NCBI GenBank assembly: GCA_021809235.1
Contig: JAKBAG010000025.1
Location: forward strand, 1-19,348
Direction of reading: 5' to 3'
DNA from: Acidobacteriota bacterium
GTDB lineage: Bacteria; Acidobacteriota; Terriglobia; Terriglobales; Acidobacteriaceae
DNA: 19,348 nt
This document shows, piece by piece, positions 1 to 6,634 of the stretch. Below the pieces are notes generated by a model that was not told the origin of the DNA, did no database searches, and saw nothing but the letters and a program-made list of their open reading frames with translations. Numbering within the stretch: the stretch's first letter is position 1; every line of letters starts with the position of its first letter. The position numbers and the translations under genes were made by a program.

Positions 1-397
1 ACTGGCGGAAGGCAGCCTGCGCCATCGCATCCAGCGGGTTGGAGACGATGATCAGAATGGCTTCCGGGGACTGGGCCACAACTTTGGCAACCACATCGGA
101 CATGATCTTGAAGTTGGTATGCAGCAAATCATCGCGGCTCATGCCGGGCTTGCGCGGCAGGCCGGCGGTGATGACGACGATATCCGAATGTGCCGTCTCG
201 GCGTAGTCGTTGGAGCCGGTCACATGGACATCGCGTTTTTCGATGGGCATGGCTTCCAGCAGGTCCAGAGCCTTGCCCTGCGGAATCCCCTCGGCGATAT
301 CAACCAGCACGACATCGGCCAGTTCCTTGGAGGCAATCCAGTGGGCTGCAGTGGCGCCCACATTGCCGGCGCCGACGATACTGACTTTCTTACGCAT
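1..397 (-). CDS. mdh: Malate dehydrogenase, N-terminal part (cut by window edge)
   Basis: Oxidises malate to oxaloacetate with NAD in the TCA cycle, in the cytoplasm. Only the first 132 residues are present; the rest lies beyond base 1. The protein starts MRKKVSIVGAGNVGATAAHW, which carries the Rossmann dinucleotide-binding glycine motif GAGNVG at residues 9-14. An acidic residue at the end of the second strand (VLVDIAEG) fits NAD preference. Later come TAGLPRKPGMSR, the mobile active-site loop of LDH-like malate dehydrogenases, and the IIVSNPLDAM segment. The arginine pair in the PRKPGMSR loop favours malate rather than lactate as substrate. The ATG at 397-395 is preceded by AAGGGAG at a good distance. 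It lies 36 bases downstream of the icd stop, so the two are probably co-transcribed. Family assignment is firm. The lactate/malate distinction rests on the loop alone because the second half is missing. Confidence 0.95.
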   Translation of the reverse strand, partial: MRKKVSIVGAGNVGATAAHWIASKELADVVLVDIAEGIPQGKALDLLEAMPIEKRDVHVTGSNDYAETAHSDIVVITAGLPRKPGMSRDDLLHTNFKIMSDVVAKVVAQSPEAILIIVSNPLDAMAQAAFRQ

Positions 398-433
398 AGT
401 TCTCCCTTCCATGCCGCGATCCGGGCGGCGGGG

Positions 434-1834
434 TTACATGTTGGCAATCATGCGGGTGGCAAACTCGCTGGTCCCCACCTTGGTTGCGCCCTGCAGTTGA
501 CGGGCGAAATCGTAGGTGACGGTCTTGGCGAGCACGGTCTTTTCCAGCGCGGTTTCGATCAGTCTGGCCGCTTCCTTCCAACCCAGAAACTCCAGCAGCA
601 TGACGCCGGAGAGAATTACCGATCCGGGGTTGATCATGTCCTTGTCGGCATACTTGGGTGCGGTGCCGTGGGTAGCCTCGAATACTGCATAACCATCCCC
701 GATATTGGCTCCGGGCGCAATGCCAAGTCCGCCGACCTGGGCTGCGGCGGCGTCGGAAATGTAGTCGCCGTTCAAGTTGGTGGTGGCCAGCACGCTATAG
801 TCTTCCGGGCGAATGATGATCTGCTGGAAGATGGAGTCGGCGATGCGGTCGTTGACCAGGATGAGCTGCTTCCACTTGCCGTTGCCGTGCGTGGCCTGAA
901 TGGAGGCAATCACGTTGCGCACCTCGGCATAGACGGCATTGCGGAACTCATCGTTGGCAAACTCCAGTCCAGGCTCGATGAGCGCTGCATTCTCCTCAAC
1001 ACTCAGATTTGGATTGGCTTCCAGATTGCCCAGAATCCAGCTTTCGCGCTCGGTGATCACCTGATCGCGGAACTCCTGCGTAGCCACTTCATAGCCCCAC
1101 TCGCGGAAGGCGCCTTCGGTGAACTTCTGAATGTTGCCCTTGTGCACGAGGGTGACGGTCTTGCGACCGCTTTCCAGGGCAAAGCGCAGAGCCGCGCGCA
1201 CCAGACGGCGTGTGCCGGTGATGGAGATGGGCTTGATGCCGACGCCGGAGTCGGTGCGGATCTGCTTCTTGCCGCCCTTGAGCATCTCGGTGTTCAGGAA
1301 TGTGATGAGTTTGTCCGCTTCCTCTGTGCCCTGCTTGAACTCGATGCCGGAGTAGACGTCCTCGGTATTTTCCCGGTAGAGGACGATGTCGAGCTTTTCC
1401 GGATGCTTTACCGGTGAGGGGACGCCGGCGTAGTACTTGACCGGGCGCACGCAGGAGTAGAGATCGAGAATCTGGCGCAGTGCCACGTTGAGCGAGCGGA
1501 TGCCGCCGCCGACCGGCGTAGTGAGCGGTCCCTTGATGGAGACGCGCAGATCGCGAGCCGCAGCCACGGTATCATCCGGCAGCCAGGTGCTGTATTTGCG
1601 GAATGCCTTTTCGCCGGCGTAAACCTCGAACCACTTGATGGAGCGCCTGCCGCCGTAGGCCTTTTCCACTGCGGCGTCAAAGACGCGCTGGGAGGCCTTC
1701 CAGATATCACGGCCGGTGCCGTCGCCTTCAATGTAAGGGATGATGGGATTCTCCGGGACGGTGAACTGGCCGTTGGAGTACTGAATGGGGGCACCGTCTG
1801 CCGGGAGTGAATGTCCGTTATAGGTACTTTGCAT
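434..1834 (-). CDS. icd: NADP-dependent isocitrate dehydrogenase (long form)
   Basis: Oxidative decarboxylation of isocitrate to 2-oxoglutarate, TCA cycle, cytoplasmic homodimer. The 466-residue protein follows E. coli Icd closely at key sites: VPENPIIPYIEGDG at 26-39, GGGIRSLNVALRQ at 109-121 with Ser114 at the position of the AceK-phosphorylated serine, catalytic Tyr161 and Lys232, and NLNGDYISDA near 353-362. HGTAPKY at 389-395 and TYDFAR at 440-445 contain the Lys/Tyr and Tyr/Arg residues that select NADP. About 45 extra residues around 265-320 are absent from the 416-residue E. coli enzyme but resemble the long cyanobacterial type. The open frame continues upstream to 1936. I chose ATG 1834 because the family N-terminus begins just after it and an AAAGGA sits upstream, though at a rather long 14-base spacing. 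First gene of a probable icd-mdh operon. No aceK is in the window. Confidence 0.96.
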   Translation of the reverse strand: MQSTYNGHSLPADGAPIQYSNGQFTVPENPIIPYIEGDGTGRDIWKASQRVFDAAVEKAYGGRRSIKWFEVYAGEKAFRKYSTWLPDDTVAAARDLRVSIKGPLTTPVGGGIRSLNVALRQILDLYSCVRPVKYYAGVPSPVKHPEKLDIVLYRENTEDVYSGIEFKQGTEEADKLITFLNTEMLKGGKKQIRTDSGVGIKPISITGTRRLVRAALRFALESGRKTVTLVHKGNIQKFTEGAFREWGYEVATQEFRDQVITERESWILGNLEANPNLSVEENAALIEPGLEFANDEFRNAVYAEVRNVIASIQATHGNGKWKQLILVNDRIADSIFQQIIIRPEDYSVLATTNLNGDYISDAAAAQVGGLGIAPGANIGDGYAVFEATHGTAPKYADKDMINPGSVILSGVMLLEFLGWKEAARLIETALEKTVLAKTVTYDFARQLQGATKVGTSEFATRMIANM

Positions 1835-1860
1835 TGCGCTGGTTTCTATCCTTTCCGTGC

Positions 1861-1879
1861 GCTCAACGGAGGGTTGAGC
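1861..1879 (-). promoter_or_regulatory. Small hairpin in icd leader
   Basis: GCTCAAC and GTTGAGC form a perfect 7-bp stem around a 5-base loop. Read in the icd direction the loop is CCTCC, complementary to an ideal Shine-Dalgarno core. It ends a few bases before the AAAGGA that I take as the icd ribosome site, so it could affect icd translation. This is structure seen in sequence only; function is a guess. Confidence 0.3.
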
Positions 1880-1911
1880 CGGAGATGTGGCTGCACCGCT
1901 GTGGCTGTAAA

Positions 1912-1935
1912 GATCGAGCCATGTGGATCGAGCCA
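1912..1935. repeat. 10-bp direct repeat upstream of icd (operator candidate)
   Basis: GATCGAGCCA occurs at 1912-1921 and again at 1926-1935, separated by TGTG, giving a 14-base period. It lies 78 to 101 bases upstream of the icd start codon. Perfect short tandem repeats placed like this can be binding sites for a regulator, but no protein is implicated here. Confidence 0.35.
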
Positions 1936-2374
1936 AGAAGCTCGAAACAAGATGAGGCTAACACCCGGAATTTACCACTGGCAATTCGACCGTGGGACGG
2001 AGCAAAGCCGGTCGCAGATTCGATACACTAGGCAGGGAATCCACCTGTTGGCTGCCGTCGTTCGGAAGGGTTACCCAGAGCTGGCCAAATGCGCCAAAGG
2101 CAGCAACCATGCCCCTGCAAAGCCACTTCCGACATCTGGCAGGATTTGAATACGCTGTGCCGGGGAAACTGGAAACGACTGGCCAAAACGGGCAGGCGAA
2201 GACGGCACGTACGGGGAAACAGTCCGGATTGGAGCGGGGAACAACGTGTCCGTCGTTGCACCAGATGGGACGGCTGGCGACCGGACACGCAAAAGCCAAG
2301 GCAGGGTGGCGCAAAGCGGCAGCAATGTGTGGCGGAATCCACAATCGGGATGAGAGGAAAGGCAGGGAGATGGC

Positions 2375-3304
2375 ATGAAGCAGGGAAGTGGTTATCGCAT
2401 TGCGCTGGTGCAGATGAGAATGGGAGCTGATCCGGAGCAGAATCTGGAGGTGGCGATGGACCGAGTGCGTGAGGCCGCAGGGCTGGGCGCGCAGGTGGTA
2501 TGCCTGCCGGAGCTGTTTGAGGCGCAGTACTTCTGCCAGCGGGAAGATACACACCTGTTTGACCTGGCGGCGGCAATTCCCGGCCTGGTGACCGAGCGCA
2601 TCGGCGCGGTGGCGGCTAGTTGCGGGGTGGTGCTGATTGCCTCGCTCTTTGAACGGCGTGCGGCAGGGCTGTATCACAACACGGCGGTGACCTTTGAGCG
2701 GGATGGTTCGATTGCCTCGGTCTATCGGAAGATGCATATCCCGGACGACCCGCTCTACTACGAGAAGTATTACTTCACGCCGGGCGATCTGGGTTTCCAG
2801 TCGGTGCAGACCTCGGTCGGCTGCATCGGAACGCTTGTTTGCTGGGACCAGTGGTATCCGGAGGGAGCGCGGCTGACGGCACTGAAGGGTGCCGAGACAC
2901 TGTTTTATCCGACGGCGATTGGCTGGCATCCGGACGAGAAGGCGGAGTTTGGCGCAGCGCAGTACGATGCCTGGCAGACGATCCAGCGCAGCCATGCCAT
3001 TGCGAATGGTGTGTATGTGGCCGCGGTGAACCGAGTGGGGATGGAGCACGGCGATGTCCGCGGAGATCGAGTGAGCGGCAAGGGACTGGAGTTCTGGGGT
3101 GGCTCGTTTATCGCCGATCCCTTTGGTCGAATTGTGGCCCGCGCCTCGCACGATGCGGAAGAGATTGTGGTCGCGGACGTGGAGCCATCGCTGATTGAGG
3201 AGACGCGGCGAAATTGGCCGTTTCTGCGTGACCGGCGGATTGATGCCTATGGTGAGCTGACGCAGCGGTTCCTGGGCGGCGGCGCGCGAGGAGCAGGACG
3301 GTGA
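2375..3304 (+). CDS. aguB: N-carbamoylputrescine amidase (nitrilase superfamily)
   Basis: Hydrolyses N-carbamoylputrescine to putrescine, CO2 and ammonia, the last step of the agmatine route to putrescine; cytoplasmic. The 309-residue protein has the complete Glu-Lys-Cys catalytic triad of the nitrilase superfamily: Glu46 in CLPELFE, Lys119 in YRKMHIPDDP and Cys156 in LVCWDQWYPE. Segments such as YYEKYYFTPGD, FYPTAIGWHP and GGSFIADPFG are typical of the N-carbamoylputrescine amidase subgroup. The ATG has AGGGAG a few bases upstream. Its end overlaps the start of agmatine deiminase by four bases (GTGA). Because that partner makes the amidase's substrate, the specific function is well supported rather than a generic nitrilase call. 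No arginine decarboxylase is present, so agmatine must come from elsewhere. Confidence 0.96.
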   Translation: MKQGSGYRIALVQMRMGADPEQNLEVAMDRVREAAGLGAQVVCLPELFEAQYFCQREDTHLFDLAAAIPGLVTERIGAVAASCGVVLIASLFERRAAGLYHNTAVTFERDGSIASVYRKMHIPDDPLYYEKYYFTPGDLGFQSVQTSVGCIGTLVCWDQWYPEGARLTALKGAETLFYPTAIGWHPDEKAEFGAAQYDAWQTIQRSHAIANGVYVAAVNRVGMEHGDVRGDRVSGKGLEFWGGSFIADPFGRIVARASHDAEEIVVADVEPSLIEETRRNWPFLRDRRIDAYGELTQRFLGGGARGAGR

Positions 3305-4467
3305 ACGCGAAGGCAGCAGGGAAGTCGGTTCGGGCCAAGGCTGCACCTGTACGTGGAGCTTCGCCGGAGCGGGAGGCTGACAGTCTGCCGCAGGCGCTGG
3401 GCTTCCGCATGCCGGCCGAGTGGGAGCCGCATGCGGCGACGTGGATTGCCTGGCCGCACAATGCCAGCGACTGGCCGGGAAAGTTTGGCGCAATACCGTG
3501 GATTTATGTGGAGATTGTGCGCCTGCTGGCCAGCCATGAGCGGGTGGAAATTCTGGTGCGCGATGCAGGGTTGGAGCAGCGGGCAAGCCGCATGCTGCGA
3601 CTGGCCGGAATACCGATGGAACGCGTGCGCTGGCACCGCTGGGCTACGAATCGTGTGTGGATGCGCGACTCCGGGCCGATCTTTGTGCGGAATGCTGCCG
3701 GCGAAGTGGGCGTGACGGATTGGAAGTTCAATGCATGGGCAAAGTATGACGACTGGCAGATGGATGACCGGAATCCGGAGCGCGTGGCCCGGCTGCTGCA
3801 GATGCGTCGCTGGCAGCCTGCCTGCGTGGATGCGCGAGGACGCATGCGCCGCGTGGTGCTGGAGGGTGGCAGCATTGATACCAATGGCCGGGGTAGCTTG
3901 CTGACGACCGAGGAGTGCCTGTTGAGCGAGGTGCAGCAGCGAAATCCAGGACTGGGCCGGGAGCAACTGGAGCAGGTGTTTGCCGATTATCTGGGCGTGG
4001 AACAGGTGATCTGGCTGGGCCGCGGCACGGCCGGGGACGACACGCATGGACACGTGGATGACATTACGCGGTTTGTGGGAGCGGAGACGGTGGTGACGGC
4101 CGTGGAGCCGAATGTGCAGGACGAGAATCACACGCCATTGAAGGAGAATCTGGCGCGGTTGCGTGCCGCACGCACACCCCAGGGACGACAGTGGACCGTG
4201 GTGGAGCTGCCCATGCCACGCGCGGTGGTCTTCCGCGGGCAACGACTGCCGGCCAGCTATGCCAACTTCTATGTGGCCAATGGTTGCGTGCTGGTGCCTA
4301 CCTTCCATGATGCGCGGGATCGCGTGGCGCTGCAGATTCTGGCCGAGCTGTTTCCGGAGCGCGAGGTGATCGGGATCCACTGCATGGACTTTATCTGGGG
4401 GCTGGGTGCGCTGCACTGCATGACGCAGCAGCAACCGGCTGGCAAAGCAGGGCAGGAGATAGGTTGA
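3301..4467 (+). CDS. aguA: Agmatine deiminase
   Basis: Converts agmatine to N-carbamoylputrescine and ammonia; a cytoplasmic member of the peptidylarginine-deiminase-like guanidino-modifying fold. The 388-residue protein has the expected active-site set: Asp123 in WMRDSGPIF, His251 and Asp253 in THGHVDDITRF, and the nucleophile Cys373 in ALHCMTQQQP. The signature VLEGGSIDTNGRGSLLTTE lies at 186-204. The first 28 or so residues are a basic, probably disordered extension not needed by the family. It starts with GTG at 3301, overlapping the aguB stop by four bases, so translation is probably coupled. Its own stop overlaps the next start (TTGA). The order amidase first, deiminase second is unusual only in that the pathway runs the other way. 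A PAD-type citrulline-forming enzyme is unlikely given the aguB partner. Confidence 0.96.
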   Translation: MNAKAAGKSVRAKAAPVRGASPEREADSLPQALGFRMPAEWEPHAATWIAWPHNASDWPGKFGAIPWIYVEIVRLLASHERVEILVRDAGLEQRASRMLRLAGIPMERVRWHRWATNRVWMRDSGPIFVRNAAGEVGVTDWKFNAWAKYDDWQMDDRNPERVARLLQMRRWQPACVDARGRMRRVVLEGGSIDTNGRGSLLTTEECLLSEVQQRNPGLGREQLEQVFADYLGVEQVIWLGRGTAGDDTHGHVDDITRFVGAETVVTAVEPNVQDENHTPLKENLARLRAARTPQGRQWTVVELPMPRAVVFRGQRLPASYANFYVANGCVLVPTFHDARDRVALQILAELFPEREVIGIHCMDFIWGLGALHCMTQQQPAGKAGQEIG

Positions 4468-4940
4468 CGCGAGGAAAGATGCCGACAGCAGCAAAGACAG
4501 ACCTGGAGTATCTGCAGATGGCGCTGGAAGAGGCCGTGGCAGCCGGTGAGGCGGGCGAAGTGCCGGTGGGCGCCGTGCTGGTGCACCAGGGCGAGGTGCT
4601 GGTGCGAGCGCAGAATCGCGTGGTGCGGGACAGCGATCCGACGGCGCATGCCGAAGTGGTGGCGTTGCGCGCCGCCGGTCAGGTGCTGGGGAATTATCGG
4701 CTGAATGGATGCTCGCTGTTTGTGACGCTGGAGCCGTGCTCGATGTGCGCCGGGGCACTGGTGCATGCGCGGGTGGATCGGGTGGTGTATGCGACGGCCG
4801 ACCCCAAGGCCGGAGCGGCCGGGTCGGTGCTGACAGTGATCAACCATCCAAGGCTGAATCACCAGATGGAGTTGGATTCCGGGCTGCTGGCCGAGGAGTC
4901 CAGCGAGTTGCTGAAGGCGTTCTTCCGCGAGCGGCGGTAG
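4464..4940 (+). CDS. tadA: tRNA-specific adenosine-34 deaminase
   Basis: Deaminates adenosine 34 of tRNA-Arg(ACG) to inosine for wobble decoding; zinc enzyme acting as a dimer in the cytoplasm. The zinc site is intact: His62 and catalytic Glu64 in TAHAEVVALR, with Cys92 and Cys95 in LEPCSMCAGA. The following VDRVVYATADPKAGAAGS and NHPRLNHQ are TadA-type rather than cytidine or riboflavin deaminase. The start is uncertain. TTG 4464 overlaps the aguA stop and has AGGAG five bases upstream (158 residues). ATG 4479 has GAGG at a short spacing and would give 153 residues. Both leave the catalytic domain whole. Third member of an overlapping agmatine-pathway cluster. The functional link is not obvious, so it may just share the transcript. 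It ends 5 bases from a convergent gene with no terminator visible between. Confidence 0.95.
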   Translation: MTRGKMPTAAKTDLEYLQMALEEAVAAGEAGEVPVGAVLVHQGEVLVRAQNRVVRDSDPTAHAEVVALRAAGQVLGNYRLNGCSLFVTLEPCSMCAGALVHARVDRVVYATADPKAGAAGSVLTVINHPRLNHQMELDSGLLAEESSELLKAFFRERR

Positions 4941-4945
4941 GGTAT

Positions 4946-5860
4946 TCAGCGGCTGGGCAGCGAACGCAGCAGAGCCAGACCTTCGCGGTAGTCCATGGAT
5001 GGGGGTACGGCGGCGAAATCGGACATTTCCAGGGTGGTGTCCAGCTGAATATCGCGGAAGAAGACACGCGCCTGCATGCGCAGGATCATGCGCGTAGTGC
5101 GCCACTGGCCGTCGATGACAGGATGCTGCTCCAGCAGGAGTGTGCCGCCCTGGTTGAGCCGGGCAAAGAGGCCAAGGCCGTAATCGACATCGCGGATGCG
5201 GGTGCAGGTGAGGCGCTCGACACGACCTGCGGCAATGTTGATCCACATCTCGCCTGCCATGCCCTTGAGCACCTGCTCTTCGAGATCGAGGGGATGAAAG
5301 TCGGGGTTGGGATCGAAGGTGAGCCGGTAGGCCGCGCCGTCGGGCGTGGCGAGCGTGCCGGCGTAGTGGTAGAGGAAAGCCTGGGGCAGGACGTGGATGA
5401 TCTTGCGCAGCCTCTCGGTGTCGACAGCCTCCCGCTGCTGACGATGTTGCTGAAGGCCAGGATCAGCGGCCAGCGACTGCAGGCGCTGCTGCTCGAACTG
5501 GCTGCGATCAGCGCTGAGCGGCTGGTCATTCCAGGCGATCAGGTGGGCAACATCGCCGTTACGGGTTTCGACGATCCACTTGGTGGTGGAAAGGCGCGGA
5601 CTGCTTTTGCGCAGGCGGTAGCGCATCCAGACGGTGGTGGGATTGAGTGCGGCATCCTCACGCGCCAGCACGGTGCGGACGAGCGTGTGCAGGCTGGCAG
5701 GGGTGAGCGGAGGAGGATCAGCAGACTGTGCCTGGACTGCGGGAGCGAGCGAGGCGAACAGTAGAAAAATCAGCATGTGCAACAGAGGCCCAGACAGCAA
5801 GCGAGCCAAAGTGCGGACTGGATCAGAAGTGCGACGGGATGGGAGAGCCGGCTTGTGCAC
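4946..5860 (-). CDS. Secreted protein of unknown function
   Basis: I do not recognise a named family. The 304-residue protein starts with GTG and has a Sec signal peptide: basic residues up to 20, a hydrophobic core about 29-40 and a likely signal peptidase I site after VQA at 42-44. No lipobox cysteine is seen, so it should be periplasmic or exported. The mature part looks beta-rich with alternating hydrophobic residues. GEMWINIAAGRVERL, a Gly-rich turn near GLGLFARLNQGG, and late paired strands recall LolA/LolB-like lipoprotein-binding folds, a low-confidence guess. A Gln/Arg-rich helical stretch lies near 120-155. The ribosome site is weak (GGAG about 13 bases upstream), so a later start just before the signal core is possible. 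It is tail to tail with tadA, 5 bases apart. The opposite-strand frame 4709-5764 is compositionally poor and invades tadA. Confidence 0.7.
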   Translation of the reverse strand: MHKPALPSRRTSDPVRTLARLLSGPLLHMLIFLLFASLAPAVQAQSADPPPLTPASLHTLVRTVLAREDAALNPTTVWMRYRLRKSSPRLSTTKWIVETRNGDVAHLIAWNDQPLSADRSQFEQQRLQSLAADPGLQQHRQQREAVDTERLRKIIHVLPQAFLYHYAGTLATPDGAAYRLTFDPNPDFHPLDLEEQVLKGMAGEMWINIAAGRVERLTCTRIRDVDYGLGLFARLNQGGTLLLEQHPVIDGQWRTTRMILRMQARVFFRDIQLDTTLEMSDFAAVPPSMDYREGLALLRSLPSR

Positions 5861-6178
5861 TTGGGCGGAGTCTCTCCATTCTGCAGGGTGTGTTGCTGGT
5901 ATTCCGGTGAGTGGCCCGTGTTGACTGTGGTGATTGGATGCATAGCGGACGGTCTGCGATGCGGGTGCTGCACATGAGCGCTACGATATTTTCTGGGGAT
6001 TGGACGCAGCGGCGCGCAGGCCGTTGCAGAATTTCCCTGTTCGGTGCCTGAGTACGCTGAAATCGGGAATGGTATCCGCCGAGGCACGAGCCTGTTCGGG
6101 AAAGACTTTGGTTATCTTCGCGCGAGGTTGTTATAGTGCGGGCAGGGCCTCAGAGAGGTTCCGGAAAAGGATGAACCC
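5861..6178. other. Divergent intergenic region (318 bases) before bactofilin
   Basis: The gap separates the minus-strand secreted protein from the plus-strand bactofilin. The plus-strand promoter candidate at 6108-6137 is listed separately. I could not find a good minus-strand promoter for the secreted protein. A reverse frame across 5770-6087 has no domain or ribosome site and overlaps the secreted gene, so I treat it as chance. Confidence 0.6.
6108..6137 (+). promoter_or_regulatory. Sigma-70-like promoter candidate for bactofilin
   Basis: TTGGTT at 6108-6113 and TATAGT at 6132-6137 are separated by 18 bases. The -10 matches the consensus at five of six positions; the -35 is weak. Start of transcription would be near 6144, about 35 bases before the bactofilin ATG. 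Confidence 0.5.
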
Positions 6179-6580
6179 ATGGCAGCGGAGAGCACGGGTG
6201 CGCGGATTGGCAAGTCGGTCCTGATTCGCGGAGAAGTGAAGGGCAGCGAAGAGCTTTATGTGGACGGCCAGATAGAGGGTACGATTCAGCTGAGCGAGAG
6301 TCGGTTGACGATTGGCCCGAATGCGGTGCTGGCTGCCGACGTGACCGCACGGGATGTGCTCGTGATGGGGCGAATTCAGGGGAACATTGTGGCCCAGGGC
6401 CGCGTGGAGCTGCGCGCAGGCTGCCAGGTGGATGGGGATATTCGGGCCCAGCGACTGGCAATTGAAGACAATGCGGTCTTTCGCGGCAAGGTGGACCTGA
6501 CGCAGGTGGCCAGCCGGCCGACGGAGGCACAGCGTGCGCCGGAGACTCCGGTTGAAAATGTCGGCGGTGGAGCGGCGTAA
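6179..6580 (+). CDS. Bactofilin (polymer-forming cytoskeletal protein)
   Basis: Bactofilins form nucleotide-independent filaments from a right-handed beta-helix and act as scaffolds for cell shape, envelope synthesis or chromosome positioning. The 133-residue protein is a single bactofilin domain from about 8 to 108: repeated short strands with Gly-Xaa-Ile/Val turns such as SVLIRGEVKGSEELYVDGQI, EGTIQLSESRLTIGP, GRIQGNIVAQGRVELRAG and GDIRAQRLAIED. The N-terminal tail is short and the C-terminal tail (109-133) is Pro/Ala/Glu-rich and likely disordered, the usual architecture. No membrane segment is present. The ATG at 6179 follows AAGG at 8 bases; an ATG at 6171 is out of frame. A methyltransferase-like gene follows after 54 bases, likely the same transcript. 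Which process it organises cannot be read from the sequence. Confidence 0.93.
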   Translation: MAAESTGARIGKSVLIRGEVKGSEELYVDGQIEGTIQLSESRLTIGPNAVLAADVTARDVLVMGRIQGNIVAQGRVELRAGCQVDGDIRAQRLAIEDNAVFRGKVDLTQVASRPTEAQRAPETPVENVGGGAA

Positions 6581-6634
6581 GACGCTGAAAGCTGGCTGGG
6601 AACAGGCCTAATCGGGATGGGGAATTGAGCACGC

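Larger units (their letters stand above)
1835..2374. other. Divergent intergenic region icd/aguB (540 bases), no convincing gene
   Basis: This gap separates icd (minus) from aguB (plus) and should hold both promoters. I see no tRNA T-arm, no clear sigma-70 promoter pair and no recognisable protein. Several open frames cross it on both strands, but their translations are rich in Arg, Pro and Ser with no domain, typical of chance frames in GC-rich DNA. A GTG-started frame 1992-2378 would overlap the aguB start by ATGA but has no believable ribosome site or motif. The icd-proximal part has a 10-bp direct repeat (1912-1935) and a hairpin (1861-1879), described separately. The stretch 2036-2374 shows nothing I can name. 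Confidence 0.6.

Noticed and set aside
119..1417. 432-residue open frame antisense to icd and mdh
   Set aside because: Runs through two strongly recognised genes on the other strand and shows no domain of its own; a GC-rich shadow frame.
1835..2374. tRNA, small RNA or riboswitch in the icd/aguB gap
   Set aside because: No T-arm motif, no extended helix set and no known riboswitch core seen by eye; a covariance-model scan would be decisive.
1992..2378. GTG-started 128-residue frame ending in an ATGA overlap with aguB
   Set aside because: Tempting because of the overlap, but no ribosome site, no hydrophobic core and no recognisable motif. Conservation in relatives would be needed to revive it.
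1958..3586. 542-residue minus-strand frame over aguB and the icd/aguB gap
   Set aside because: Antisense to aguB, Arg/Pro/His-rich with no motif.
3247..4758. 503-residue minus-strand frame antisense to aguA
   Set aside because: Opposite a gene with a full catalytic residue set; composition is His/Pro/Arg-rich noise.
4709..5764. 351-residue plus-strand frame opposite the secreted protein
   Set aside because: Starts inside tadA in another frame, Gly-rich, no motif. The minus-strand product has a clean signal peptide.
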